Assembly (NCBI RefSeq): GCF_003859945.1
Contig: NZ_RQYM01000001.1
Location: 1 to 64,000 of the forward strand
From: Leucobacter sp. OH1287
GTDB taxonomy: Bacteria; Actinomycetota; Actinomycetes; Actinomycetales; Microbacteriaceae
Reading direction: 5' to 3'
Length of the DNA stretch: 64,000 nucleotides
The notes under the pieces are model-generated. The model was given only the letters and a program-made list of their open reading frames with translations. It made no database searches and was not told where the DNA came from. Every line of letters begins with the position of its first letter. Position 1 is the stretch's first letter. A program made the translations under genes and the position numbers. Shown here piece after piece: positions 17,944 through 27,495 of this stretch.

Positions 17944-19389
17944 TTAGCGGGCGTCGCGGAACGGGTAGTCCTCACCAACCTGGTCGATGTACCCGGTGCT
18001 TGGGCCAGCGGCTGCTGCGGCGTTATCGCTCGGATCCGCCTCGCTGAAGTCCATCTTCGGTGCCCTGCGGGTGAAACCGCGGGTAACAATCGCGAGGATC
18101 ACAACACCAGCCGCCAGCCAGATCAGACCGACAACGAGCGTGTTGAGGCTCAGCGACGTCCACAGCCACGCGGTTGCGAGGGTGCCGATAATCGGGAACA
18201 CCAGGTAGCGCAGCGCGCTCCTAAAATCGGTGACCGCGTGATCCCGGCGGAACGCGAAGGTGCGCAGCACAGCGAGGTTAACGATTGTGAACGCGGTTAG
18301 CGCGCCGAAGCTGATGACGTTAATCACCTCGGCGATCGGCAGGAAAATACCGCAGAGGGTCAGCACGGTGACCGTGGTTGTGGCGACAACCGGGGTACCG
18401 CGTTTCTTCCAGACACGGGCGAGTGGTTTCGGCAGCAGACCGTCCCTGCCCATCGCGAAGAGGATCCGCGAAACACCGACCTGACCGGTCATACCGGAGC
18501 CGATGCAACCTGCAACGTAGACGGCGACGAAGAAGTTCATCAGCAGTTCACCACCGGTTGTCTGCATCAAAAGGGTGCTCGCGGTGTCAAGCTCGGAGGT
18601 GCTCATTGCCGCCCAGTCTGGCTGGATCGCGAGGCTTCCTGCCCAGGAGACGAGGGTGAAGAGCAGACCACCGACGAGCGTTGTGATCAGGATTGCGCGT
18701 GGAATATTGCGTCTTGCGTCCTTTGTTTCCTCCGCGAGGGTTGAGACGGCGTCGAAGCCGAGGAAGGACAGCGCGAGCACAGCGGATCCAGCAAAAATAC
18801 CGGTCCAGCCACTATCGCCAACTGTGAACGGCTCGAACAGGCCGGGGCCGCCACTGCTGCGCAGCCAGGTATTAAATGACAGCACAACAAACACCAGCGC
18901 GAGCAGCACACCGAGCGCGATAATCAGCACGTTGACGCGGCTAACCAGTGTCACCCCGAAAATATTGAGCAGGAACACGAGCGCGATTGCCGCGAGCGTG
19001 AAAATCCAGAACGGCACACCGGTGACGGACTCCAGGTATGCGCCGAGCAGCATAAAGTTGATCAGCGGCAGGAAGAGGTAGTCGAGCAGCGTCGCCCAGC
19101 CGGTGAGGAAACCGATCCCACCGCCGAATGCCTGCTGAGAATAGGTGTAGGCTGAGCCTGCGACCGGGAACTTTCGTGCCATCGTGCCGTAGCTGAGGGC
19201 GGTGAACGCCATTGTGATTGTGGTTATCACATAGGCGAGCGGCAGGCGGTTATCTGTTTCGGCGCTGACATAGCCGTAGGTTGTAAACACGGTCACGATT
19301 GTCATGTATGTAACGCCAAACAGCACCAGTTGCGGTAGCCCGAGTGAGCGTTTCAGAGCGGGTTGATTAGCTGTGCTCAACTTTGTCAC
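17944..19389 (-). CDS. APC-superfamily amino acid/polyamine permease
   Basis: A 481-residue membrane protein with about 12 helices. The N-terminal SLGLPQLVLFGVTYM and the GSAYTYSQQAFGG motif in helix 3 are typical of APC transporters, with some likeness to putrescine importer PuuP. Substrate is uncertain. The longest start is GTG at 19389, but AGAAGG abuts it; the in-frame TTG at 19380 has a proper eight-base spacing and may be the true start. It is divergent from the amidohydrolase gene (about 200-base shared promoter region), so the two could be co-regulated. Confidence 0.85.
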   Translation of the reverse strand: MTKLSTANQPALKRSLGLPQLVLFGVTYMTIVTVFTTYGYVSAETDNRLPLAYVITTITMAFTALSYGTMARKFPVAGSAYTYSQQAFGGGIGFLTGWATLLDYLFLPLINFMLLGAYLESVTGVPFWIFTLAAIALVFLLNIFGVTLVSRVNVLIIALGVLLALVFVVLSFNTWLRSSGGPGLFEPFTVGDSGWTGIFAGSAVLALSFLGFDAVSTLAEETKDARRNIPRAILITTLVGGLLFTLVSWAGSLAIQPDWAAMSTSELDTASTLLMQTTGGELLMNFFVAVYVAGCIGSGMTGQVGVSRILFAMGRDGLLPKPLARVWKKRGTPVVATTTVTVLTLCGIFLPIAEVINVISFGALTAFTIVNLAVLRTFAFRRDHAVTDFRSALRYLVFPIIGTLATAWLWTSLSLNTLVVGLIWLAAGVVILAIVTRGFTRRAPKMDFSEADPSDNAAAAAGPSTGYIDQVGEDYPFRDAR

Positions 19390-19588
19390 CTTCTAATTCA
19401 AAACATCAAAAACCACACTGCCGGTTACGACAGCATGTGTAATAAACTAGCATTGATTCAAACCAAAACGCGAAAAAAACTTAGGCTCTGGGTGATTCCC
19501 CATAATTCCCGTGGAGCGTTTATTTTCGGCGGAGAAGTGCGGGTCATCACCATAAAGCGAGAAAGAGCATCGAAACCTAGGAGTGGAA
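19390..19588. promoter_or_regulatory. Divergent promoter region, permease/amidohydrolase
   Basis: A 199-base AT-rich gap between oppositely read genes. The only parts I can assign are the ribosome sites at each end (AGAAGG for the permease, AGGAG at 19579-19583 for the amidohydrolase). No clear operator was found. Confidence 0.45.
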
Positions 19589-21370
19589 ATGGCAGAGACA
19601 GCCGCCAAAGTAGATTTGCTGATTAAAAACGCTGTTGTGTGGGACGGCACCGCACTCACCGGGGACAGCACCGTCGCGGTCGGTGACGGCAAAATCTTGG
19701 CGGTTGGTGGATCCGCCCTTGCCGCCGAATATCTAAGCGGCGATGTCACGGTAATCGACGCCGCGGGAGGGCTAATCACCCCGGGTTTTGCGGACGCGCA
19801 CAACCACAATGCATTCGGCGGTATTGAACGTAACGCCTGTGACCTGACCGACTGCTCGAACGCCGCTGAGGCGCTCGCGAAGATTGCCGCCTACGCGGAC
19901 GCGAACCCGGATGTTGAGTGGATTGTTGGCGGTGGCTGGCGGATGCCGTGGTTTGATGGCGGCACACCGCTGCGTGGCCAGCTCGACGAGATCGTGCCTG
20001 ACCGGCCGGTTTACCTTTTGAACGCTGATCACCACGGCGCCTGGGCGAACACCAGGGCGCTTGAGATTGCCAGGATTACGGCGGAGACCCCGGATCCGCT
20101 AGACGGCCGAATCGAGCGGGAGACTGACGGTTACCCGGCGGGCACACTGCAGGAGGGTGCGACCGCGTACATTACACCGGTGCTGCCTGAGTACACCGCT
20201 GAGGTGATCCGCGCGGGCATTCTGGCCGGTGAAAAATACCTGTTTGAGTGTGGTGTTACCGCCTGGCAGGAGGCTATCCTCGGCGACTACGGCGGATACC
20301 CGGATGTCACCCCGGTTTACAGTGAGATGGCTGACAGGGGTGAGCTGACCGGCCGGGCAACCGGGGCACTGTGGGTTTCACGCGACTTCGACCAGATGAG
20401 CATCGCCGAGTATGTTGCCGACCTGAAAGCGCGCCGCAGCCGTTACGCGCGCGATAACTTCCAGCTCGACCACATCAAGATTATGGTCGACGGTGTGCAG
20501 GAGAACGGCACCGCGGCGCTCAGCGACCCGTACCTGGAGCTCGCGACCGGCGGAGACGGCGCGGCCGGTGCGGGGGAGACCGGGGGAGCCGGTGCGGGGG
20601 AGACCGGGGGAGCCGGTGCGGTCGAGGCCGGCGGTGCCAGCGCGGCCGGTAAATCGGGCGGATCCCACGACTGCGAGTGCGCGCCAAACACCGGACTTGC
20701 ATACTTCAGCCGGGAAGACCTGATCGAGCTGGTGCCGCTTTTGAACGAGGCGGGTTTTGATGCGCACTTCCACGCGATCGGTGACCGCGCTGTGAAATAC
20801 GCGCTTGACGCGCTCGCCGCCGTTCCCGCTGAGCTGCGCGATAAGCGCCAAAACCACATCGCCCACCTGCACGTTGTCGACCCGGTCGATATTCCACGCT
20901 TTAGCGAGCTCGGTGTGCGCGCCAACATTCAGAGCCTCTGGGCTTGCCAGGATGAGATGATGCGGGAGCTGACCTTCCCGACGCTCGGCAGTGAGCGGAT
21001 CCGCTGGCAATACCCGTTTGGCGCGCTCGCTGAGGCTGGTGCAACCCTCGTTAGTGGATCCGACTGGCCGGTTTCAACCCCGGATCCGTGGCAGGCGATC
21101 CACGTCGCGGTAAACCGCACCGAGCCGGGAGAAGAGCCCGGTGAGCCGCTTAACCCTGAGCAGGCACTGACGCTAGAGCAGGCGTTGCGTGCCTACACTC
21201 ACGAGTCAGCGAAACTGCTGCGGGTTAGCGGCGGCAGAATTGCTGTGGGGGAGCAGGCAGACCTCGCTCTGGCCGACACCAACCCCTTTGCCAACCCCGC
21301 CGAGAAACTGTGGCAGACAAAGAATGTGCTGACCGTTGTTAACGGCAGGGTGGTTTACCGGGCCGCCTAG
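19589..21370 (+). CDS. Amidohydrolase family 3 protein (YtcJ-like)
   Basis: A 593-residue metal-dependent hydrolase with the amidohydrolase barrel. Metal-binding HxH is in FADAHNHNAFGG near residue 70. Further ligands are likely in DAHFHAIGDRAV and IAHLHVV, and the catalytic Asp in GSDWPVSTPDPW. Relatives hydrolyse cyclic amides, N-acyl amino acids or similar; the substrate cannot be told. Residues about 325-365 are a Gly/Ala-rich stretch built from repeats, inserted between two barrel strands, and not part of the normal fold. The ATG at 19589 has AGGAG five bases upstream; a GTG two codons earlier is the alternative. Confidence 0.87.
   Translation: MAETAAKVDLLIKNAVVWDGTALTGDSTVAVGDGKILAVGGSALAAEYLSGDVTVIDAAGGLITPGFADAHNHNAFGGIERNACDLTDCSNAAEALAKIAAYADANPDVEWIVGGGWRMPWFDGGTPLRGQLDEIVPDRPVYLLNADHHGAWANTRALEIARITAETPDPLDGRIERETDGYPAGTLQEGATAYITPVLPEYTAEVIRAGILAGEKYLFECGVTAWQEAILGDYGGYPDVTPVYSEMADRGELTGRATGALWVSRDFDQMSIAEYVADLKARRSRYARDNFQLDHIKIMVDGVQENGTAALSDPYLELATGGDGAAGAGETGGAGAGETGGAGAVEAGGASAAGKSGGSHDCECAPNTGLAYFSREDLIELVPLLNEAGFDAHFHAIGDRAVKYALDALAAVPAELRDKRQNHIAHLHVVDPVDIPRFSELGVRANIQSLWACQDEMMRELTFPTLGSERIRWQYPFGALAEAGATLVSGSDWPVSTPDPWQAIHVAVNRTEPGEEPGEPLNPEQALTLEQALRAYTHESAKLLRVSGGRIAVGEQADLALADTNPFANPAEKLWQTKNVLTVVNGRVVYRAA
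20564..20611 (+). repeat. Two perfect 24-bp units in the amidohydrolase gene
   Basis: Units at 20564-20587 and 20588-20611 are identical and encode the peptide AGAGETGG twice; a third, diverged copy follows. They form most of the Gly/Ala-rich insert. Confidence 0.85.
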
Positions 21371-21376
21371 CTCGGA

Positions 21377-22228
21377 CTAGCTGATCCGCTTCGCCTCGAA
21401 GCGCTGCTTCGGAGCAACGTAAGCCTCCTGCGACTCAACGAGCAGCAGCTCACGTTTCTCGGCCGCGAAGGTGTTTGAGAGCAGCTCAAAAACGCTCGCG
21501 GTTGTTAGCTCCAGTGCCTCTTTTAATGACTTACCGGACGCAAAGTGTGACGAGAACAGTGCCGCGGTAACATCGCCTGAACCGCTTAGCTTGCCAGGCA
21601 GGCGCGGGGTGCGGATCAGGTACGCCTCATCACCGGATACTGCGAGCATCTCAATGGTGTCTGCTGGTGCTTCCGGTAGCAGCACACTGGTGACGAGCAC
21701 GGTTTTTGGGCCGATCTCTTGCAGTTTCTTCACCGAGTCAAGCAGTGATGGTAGATCCTTTGGTTCGGTGTTGGTGAGGAAACCAAGCTCGAACTGGTTT
21801 GGGGTTGCGATATCGGCGTGCTGAATAACCCGGTCGCGGATCAGCTCCTGCACCTCCGGTGATACAAAGCAGCCGGAGAGGGCATTACCCAGTACCGGGT
21901 CGCAAGCGTAGAGTGCATTCGGGTTGTGTTTCTTGGTCTCAGCGACGGCCGCGAGAATAGCATCGCCTATGCTGGATCCGCCCTGGTAGCCGGAGAGCAC
22001 CAGCTCGGTGTCATTAAGGCCGCCGCGCTCGGCGATCCCGGTGACAATTTCACGTACATCATCGCCGCTCATCAGAGGTCCGCGCCACGCGCCGTATCCA
22101 GTGTGGTTTGAGAAGCAGACGGTGTAGACCGGCATCACCTCGTGGCCGAGGCGTTGCAGGGGGAACACCGCTGCCGAGTTTCCAACGTGACCGTACGCTA
22201 CTGCTGATTGGATAGATAAAATACGCAT
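21377..22228 (-). CDS. pdxY: Pyridoxal kinase
   Basis: A 283-residue ribokinase-fold enzyme that phosphorylates pyridoxal to the active cofactor in the vitamin B6 salvage pathway. The N terminus SIQSAVAYGHVGNSAAVFPLQRLG carries the PdxY/PdxK signature in pieces (YGHVGNSAA and FPLQRLG). CDPVLG and the C-terminal phosphate loop LSGSGDVTAALF are present; the Asp in that loop is the catalytic base. It is downstream of and collinear with the LysR gene (49-base gap). No ribosome site is evident. Confidence 0.93.
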   Translation of the reverse strand: MRILSIQSAVAYGHVGNSAAVFPLQRLGHEVMPVYTVCFSNHTGYGAWRGPLMSGDDVREIVTGIAERGGLNDTELVLSGYQGGSSIGDAILAAVAETKKHNPNALYACDPVLGNALSGCFVSPEVQELIRDRVIQHADIATPNQFELGFLTNTEPKDLPSLLDSVKKLQEIGPKTVLVTSVLLPEAPADTIEMLAVSGDEAYLIRTPRLPGKLSGSGDVTAALFSSHFASGKSLKEALELTTASVFELLSNTFAAEKRELLLVESQEAYVAPKQRFEAKRIS

Positions 22229-22277
22229 AGCTCAATTCTTGCACACCGCTCTTAACCGCCGCTAAACTCTCAAACTT

Positions 22278-23210
22278 TTAGGCGATCAAGTCGGTGTGGA
22301 TCGCGAGTTCTGCTGCTTCGGCTGCGAGCACCTGGCGTAGCGCCCGCAGCGCCGGGTTTGCTCGGCTGGCAATGCGCGCTGCGGTAAACACGGTGCGGTG
22401 AGGTTGATCAGGTAACGGTAGTAAACGCACCCGCTGTGTCTGATTGCCGAGGTGCACAAGACCCGGCAGCAGGGACACCGCGTTACCGGAGGCGACCAGT
22501 TGCAGGTGTGCCTGCAGATCGGCGGTCACAAACCTGACATCCGGTTCGAACCCTGCAACCCGGCACGCCTGCTCCGCCCAGTGGCGGCTCGCGGCCCCGC
22601 GTGGCTCCATAACCCAGGGCAGCTCGGCTGTGTCGCTCAGTTGTTTTACTCGCTGAAGTTCCGCTGAGCTGTTGTCTTTTGCGGGCAGCGCCAGGTGGAT
22701 CCGGTCGTGCAGCAGCGGTTTCCGGTCCAGTCCGCTAAAGTGCTCGGGCGCGTGACCGGGATACTGTTCGGCGATCACCAGGTCGAAGCCGCGTAGCCAG
22801 GTCTCGCGCATACCCGTCTCCGGCTCATACTGCATAATCTCAACCCTCACCTCGGGGTGCTGCTCACGCATCTTCTGGATCGCGCGGGGGATTAGCGACA
22901 GCATCGCCGTTTGAAACGAGGCAACCCGCAAGGTTCCGGTGAGGTGTGACTGCAGGCCGTTAACCGCGTGCTCCGCGTGCTCAATCGCCGCCAGGATTGT
23001 TTCGGTTTGCGCAACCAGCTCCAGTGCCGCGCCGCTCAGCTCCAGGCGGCGGCCGGATCTGGTAAACAGTGGCGTCCCAAGCTCCCGCTCTAGCAGTGTG
23101 AGCTGCTGCGAAACAGCCGATGAGCTGAAGTTTAGCGCCTTCGCAACGGCGCTGACGGTGCCCCGTCGTTCCAGCTCCCAGAGCAGTTTCAGTCTGCGCA
23201 CATCAAGCAT
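22278..23210 (-). CDS. LysR-family transcriptional regulator
   Basis: A 310-residue regulator. The winged helix-turn-helix occupies residues 1-60 (RRGTVSAVAKALNFSSSAVSQQLTLLERELG), and the periplasmic-binding-like effector domain residues about 88-300. LysR proteins usually control the divergent neighbour, here putA (171-base gap), and need a co-inducer; proline is a plausible one by context. In that gap a palindrome at 23267-23281 is a candidate binding site. The same name could also apply to a B6-related regulator because pdxY lies downstream. Confidence 0.9.
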   Translation of the reverse strand: MLDVRRLKLLWELERRGTVSAVAKALNFSSSAVSQQLTLLERELGTPLFTRSGRRLELSGAALELVAQTETILAAIEHAEHAVNGLQSHLTGTLRVASFQTAMLSLIPRAIQKMREQHPEVRVEIMQYEPETGMRETWLRGFDLVIAEQYPGHAPEHFSGLDRKPLLHDRIHLALPAKDNSSAELQRVKQLSDTAELPWVMEPRGAASRHWAEQACRVAGFEPDVRFVTADLQAHLQLVASGNAVSLLPGLVHLGNQTQRVRLLPLPDQPHRTVFTAARIASRANPALRALRQVLAAEAAELAIHTDLIA

Positions 23211-23266
23211 TTTTAACCCGCCGATTTAGTGGTGTTTTCAGGGGATTCTTGCAAACCCGCCAACAG

Positions 23267-23281
23267 TTAAGGAATACTTAA
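23267..23281. promoter_or_regulatory. Perfect palindrome in the lysR/putA gap
   Basis: TTAAGGAATACTTAA is a 5-5-5 inverted repeat. The half-site TTAAGG recurs at 23343 and 23368 toward putA. This arrangement is what a dimeric or tetrameric LysR protein could bind, but no experiment or search backs it. Confidence 0.5.
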
Positions 23282-23380
23282 TATTATCGCAAAGAAACAC
23301 GCCATTTACTTAACTAATGCGGCTGTCTTAATCTTGCAATTATTAAGGAAGAGAACAACACTAAAAATTAAGGTGGATAA

Positions 23381-26300
23381 ATGAGCGACAACAAGAACAC
23401 CGCCGCCAGGCAGGTGCGTCCACAGGAGCTTGCCGAGGAGGCAGTAACACTCGTTCGCAAGTGGCTGCAGGAGGCAAGCGAGCATCCAGCGGATCCGGCA
23501 GCACAGCGCCTTGCCGGTGTGCTGCGCGACCCAAACGGCCTCGACTTCACGGTGGGCTTTGTTGACGGTGTTGTGCGCCCCGAGGACCAGGGCGCTGCGG
23601 CAAAGAAACTGAAAGAGCTAACCGCGATCACACCGAAGTTCCTGCCCGCCCATCTGCGCGGCGCGATCAACCTTGGCGGCACCCTCGCACAGCCACTGTC
23701 GGGTATTGTTGTGCCGGCTGCCCGCAAGGTGCTGCGCCAGATGGTGAGCCACCTGATTATTGACGCAACCGATGAGAAGCTGGGAGCTGCGATCCGCCAC
23801 ATTAAACAGGACGGTGTGCGGCTCAACATCAACCTGCTCGGTGAGGCGATCCTCGGCCAGGCAGAGGCTGAGCGGCGACTGGCGGGCACCCACAAACTGC
23901 TTGCCCGCGACGACGTCGACTATGTTTCAATCAAGGTTTCTGCGACCGTTGCGCCTCACAACCACTGGGCTTTTGACGAGGCTGTTGCCCATATTGAGGA
24001 TCAGCTGGTGCCGCTGTTTCAGCGCGCCAATGAGGCAACTCCAAAGAAGTTCATTAACCTCGACATGGAGGAGTACAAGGATCTCGACCTGACACTCGCC
24101 GTGTTCAAGCGGATCCTGGAGCGCCCAGAGTTTAAGAACCTGGAGGCTGGAATCGTGCTGCAGGCGTACCTGCCTGACGCGCTCGGTGCCATGATCGACC
24201 TGCAAGAGTGGGCGGCGGATCGCGTTGCTGGCGGCGGTGCTCCGATCAAGGTGCGAATTGTGAAGGGCGCAAACCTGCCGATGGAGATCGTCGACGGCGC
24301 GATCCACGGCTGGGATGTTGCAACCTGGGACAGCAAACAGCAGTCAGACACCAGCTACAAGGCGGTTATTGACTACGCGTTAACCCCGGAGCGCACCAAG
24401 AACGTGCGCATCGGCGTTGCCGGTCACAACCTGTTCGATGTTGCCCTCGCGTGGCTGCTCGCAAAAGCGCGCGGTGCAAAGGATGGCATCGAGTTTGAGA
24501 TGCTGCTCGGTATGGCAACCGGTCAGGCAGCCGCGGTTCGCCGCGAGGTTGGATCCCTGCTGCTCTACACCCCGGTTGTGCACCCGCAGGAGTTCGATGT
24601 TGCGATCGCCTACCTGATCCGCCGCCTCGAAGAGGGTGCAAGCCAGGAGAACTTCATGTCTGCGGTGTTTGAACTGCACGACAACGAGGGACTGTTTGCC
24701 CGGGAGAAGCAGCGCTTCCTTGACTCACTCGCCGACCTGGAGAAAATCACCGCGGACGGTGACCCGGCAAACTACAGCGTGCCAAAGCCGAAGCGGCAGC
24801 AGGATCGCCGCAACTACGACAGCGCCGGGGCAGCAGCCCGGGTGGCTGAGCGGGTTGCCGCGGGCGCGAAGGGTGAGTTCGATAACGTGCCAGACACCGA
24901 CCCGGATCTGCCGGGCAACCGTGTCTGGGGCCGTGAGATCGCAAATAAGATGGTTAAGTCAGAGCTCGGCAAGAAGCTCGTTGCTGACTCACTAATCACC
25001 GACAAAAAGCAGCTGCAGGCGGCAATCGCGAAGGGCGTGACCGCGGCAGACACCTGGCAGTCACTGACCGCTGACGCGCGCGCCGAGATTCTGATGCGAG
25101 CCGGTGAAAAACTTGAGGAGCGCCGCGCTGAACTGCTTGAGGTGATGGGCTCCGAGTGCGGTAAAACCCTCGACCAGGGTGACCCGGAGATCTCTGAGGC
25201 GATCGACTTCGCCAACTACTACGCGATGCTCGGCCAGCAGCTTGAGCAGGTTTCCGGTGCAGAGTTTAAACCGAGCAAACTGATCGCGGTTATTCCGCCG
25301 TGGAACTTCCCGGTGGCGATCCCGGCCGGTGGCGTGTTTGCGGCGCTGGCATCCGGATCCGCCGTGATTATTAAAGCGGCAAGCAACGCCGCCCGCTCAG
25401 CAGCTGTGCTGGTTGAAGCAATGTGGGATGCGGGTGTGCCGCAGGATGTGCTGCAGTTTGTGCAGTTCAAGAATCGTGAGCTCGGCAGCGAACTGGTTGC
25501 CGATAAGCGGGTTGAGCGGGTGATCCTCACCGGCGCCTACGAGACCGCGGTGAAGTTCAGGGAGATCCGCCAGGACCTGCCAGTGCTCGCAGAAACCTCC
25601 GGTAAGAACGCAATTATTGTGACACCGAACGCGGATCTCGACCTCGCCGCCAAGGACGTTGCGCTGTCAGCATTCGGCCACGCCGGCCAGAAGTGCTCCG
25701 CAGCCTCGCTGGTGATCCTGGTCGGATCGGTGGCAAAGTCTGCTCGCTTCCGCAACCAGCTGCTCGACGCGGTTCGCTCACTGCGCGTTGGCACACCGGA
25801 GTCACTGGAAACCCAGGTTGGCCCGATTATTACCGCACCGAGCGGTAAACTGCTGCGCGGCCTGACAACCCTCGGCCCTGGCGAGAGCTGGCTGATCGAG
25901 CCAAAACCGCTAAACAACGGCAGCCCGCTCGCAAAAGACAGCGCCGGTGAGGTGAAACTGTGGCAGCCGGGTGTGCGCGACGGCGTAAAACGCGGCTCCG
26001 AATACCACCTGACCGAGTACTTCGGCCCAATCCTCGGCATTATGACCGCTGACAGCCTGACCGAGGCAATCGCGATCGTCAACGACATCGACTACGGTCT
26101 AACCAGCGGCCTCCACTCACTCGACCGGGCAGAGCTCGCCGAGTGGCTCGAAACCGTGCAGGCTGGTAACCTCTACGTCAACCGCGGCACAACCGGCGCG
26201 ATTGTCCGCCGCCAGTCATTCGGTGGCTGGAAGAAATCCGCGGTCGGCGCCGGCACCAAAGCCGGTGGTCCAAACTACCTGTACGCTCTGGGCGAGTGGA

Positions 26301-26968
26301 TCGACGCACCAACCGCCAAAGGCAAGGGCGACGAGGTTGGCTCCCCGGTAGCTGCAGCCGCGGGCATCACCAAGCTTGCCGAGCGCGCTGGCGTTGGCAG
26401 TGACGAACTGCTGTGGCTGCGCGACGCGCTAGCGACCGACGAGGCTGCTATCCGCGAGGAGTTCGGGATCGCCCGTGACGCCTCCCAGCTGCAGGTTGAG
26501 CGCAACATCCTGCGCTACCTGCCAGAGAGCGTGATTGTGCGCGTAGCCGACGACGCGAAACCGGTGCACGCCTTCCGCGTTGTTGCCGCGGCGCTCGCCG
26601 CCGGTGCGAAACCGATCCTCAGTGTCGGCGCTGCAGTGCCAGCGGGCGTGGTGGATCAGATCCGCACCCTCGGTTTGCGCGTCACCGTCGAGGATTCCCC
26701 GGCGTGGCAGTCACGCCTGCAGAAGCTCGCCGCCGAAACCGGCCCGAACGCCAGCTACCGTGTGCGCGTTGTTGCCGGTGACTCACACGAGCAGGAGGTT
26801 GCGGACGTGTTTGCGGCAACCGGCGGTAAACCAGATATCGCTGTTTACGGCGGCCCGGTAGTGACCGCTGGACGGGTTGAGATTCTGCCGCACCTGCGCG
26901 AGCAGGCGGTATCAATCACCGCACACCGCTTCGGAACCTTAAACGGTATCTCGGACGGGCTGATCTAG
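23381..26968 (+). CDS. putA: Bifunctional proline dehydrogenase / glutamate-semialdehyde dehydrogenase
   Basis: A 1195-residue fusion that turns proline into glutamate in two steps. Residues about 90-470 are the FAD-dependent proline dehydrogenase barrel (VSIKVSA, IVLQAYLPDA, RIVKGAN, with YLIRRLEEG near the end). Residues about 540-1000 are the aldehyde dehydrogenase, with VIPPWNFPVAIPAGG, LAETSGKNA and catalytic Cys772 in GQKCSA. The last about 180 residues form a further ALDH-like tail, as in long-form PutA. There is no N-terminal DNA-binding domain, so control must come from elsewhere, probably the divergent LysR. The ribosome site AAGGTGG is eight bases before the ATG. Confidence 0.95.
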   Translation: MSDNKNTAARQVRPQELAEEAVTLVRKWLQEASEHPADPAAQRLAGVLRDPNGLDFTVGFVDGVVRPEDQGAAAKKLKELTAITPKFLPAHLRGAINLGGTLAQPLSGIVVPAARKVLRQMVSHLIIDATDEKLGAAIRHIKQDGVRLNINLLGEAILGQAEAERRLAGTHKLLARDDVDYVSIKVSATVAPHNHWAFDEAVAHIEDQLVPLFQRANEATPKKFINLDMEEYKDLDLTLAVFKRILERPEFKNLEAGIVLQAYLPDALGAMIDLQEWAADRVAGGGAPIKVRIVKGANLPMEIVDGAIHGWDVATWDSKQQSDTSYKAVIDYALTPERTKNVRIGVAGHNLFDVALAWLLAKARGAKDGIEFEMLLGMATGQAAAVRREVGSLLLYTPVVHPQEFDVAIAYLIRRLEEGASQENFMSAVFELHDNEGLFAREKQRFLDSLADLEKITADGDPANYSVPKPKRQQDRRNYDSAGAAARVAERVAAGAKGEFDNVPDTDPDLPGNRVWGREIANKMVKSELGKKLVADSLITDKKQLQAAIAKGVTAADTWQSLTADARAEILMRAGEKLEERRAELLEVMGSECGKTLDQGDPEISEAIDFANYYAMLGQQLEQVSGAEFKPSKLIAVIPPWNFPVAIPAGGVFAALASGSAVIIKAASNAARSAAVLVEAMWDAGVPQDVLQFVQFKNRELGSELVADKRVERVILTGAYETAVKFREIRQDLPVLAETSGKNAIIVTPNADLDLAAKDVALSAFGHAGQKCSAASLVILVGSVAKSARFRNQLLDAVRSLRVGTPESLETQVGPIITAPSGKLLRGLTTLGPGESWLIEPKPLNNGSPLAKDSAGEVKLWQPGVRDGVKRGSEYHLTEYFGPILGIMTADSLTEAIAIVNDIDYGLTSGLHSLDRAELAEWLETVQAGNLYVNRGTTGAIVRRQSFGGWKKSAVGAGTKAGGPNYLYALGEWIDAPTAKGKGDEVGSPVAAAAGITKLAERAGVGSDELLWLRDALATDEAAIREEFGIARDASQLQVERNILRYLPESVIVRVADDAKPVHAFRVVAAALAAGAKPILSVGAAVPAGVVDQIRTLGLRVTVEDSPAWQSRLQKLAAETGPNASYRVRVVAGDSHEQEVADVFAATGGKPDIAVYGGPVVTAGRVEILPHLREQAVSITAHRFGTLNGISDGLI

Positions 26969-26988
26969 CGGTCGGTGAAACGCCTTCT

Positions 26989-27026
26989 GGGGCGGGGTCG
27001 AAAGCGTTTACGCTCGGCCCCGCCCC
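26989..27026 (+). terminator. Strong GC stem-loop after putA
   Basis: A 13-base stem (GGGGCGGGGTCGA paired with TCGGCCCCGCCCC, one wobble) about 20 bases after the putA stop, followed by TTT. Confidence 0.8.
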
Positions 27027-27138
27027 TTTGCGTTGCGCAACCGTTTACGCTCTGCCTAGCCACATGCTGTTTGGGCACATAGTTTTTGCTACTATCGGTT
27101 ATTAAGAGCTCTAAAGCAACATCCAGGAGGTGTTCCAA

Positions 27139-27396
27139 ATGACTCTGAAAACCGACTATTTCGTGTTCAACCGCCAAAGCCCCGGCATCTCGGCGGTCTG
27201 TCTGGCACTTGCGGCGGGCGCGCTGCTGCTGATCCTGCTCGGCTCACTGCTTGTCAGCACCATCTGGATGTGGAGCTGGGTGCTTGGCGTGGTGCTGTTA
27301 GGGCTGAGTGCCTGGAAGCGGATCTGGGGGCTGTTTGCTCTCGGGGTCTTGCTGTTTATCTTCCCGGGCGTTGTTATCCTGCTCCAGGGAATCTAG
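27139..27396 (+). CDS. Small membrane protein
   Basis: An 85-residue protein with two or three predicted membrane helices (about 17-40, 43-60 and 63-82) and almost no soluble part. AGGAGG lies eight bases before the ATG, and a strong terminator follows, so it is expressed as its own unit. I do not recognise a family. A GTG three codons upstream is too close to the ribosome site to be used. Confidence 0.7.
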   Translation: MTLKTDYFVFNRQSPGISAVCLALAAGALLLILLGSLLVSTIWMWSWVLGVVLLGLSAWKRIWGLFALGVLLFIFPGVVILLQGI

Positions 27397-27421
27397 CCAG
27401 TCACTGGTTGCCACAACAGTA

Positions 27422-27454
27422 AGTGGGCCACAGCTTTTTTAGCTGTGACCCACT
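27422..27454. terminator. Bidirectional stem-loop between the small membrane protein and nhaA
   Basis: A 14-base stem (AGTGGGCCACAGCT against AGCTGTGACCCACT, one mismatch) with a loop of five T. It can end transcription from both converging genes. Confidence 0.8.
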
Positions 27455-27495
27455 CCCGTATTGCTAGCTGATAGTTAGCAGCTTGCAGATTTAGG

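Noticed and set aside
20378-21010. Open frame of 210 codons opposite the amidohydrolase gene
   Set aside because: Shadow of the real gene; the low-complexity repeats keep several frames open.
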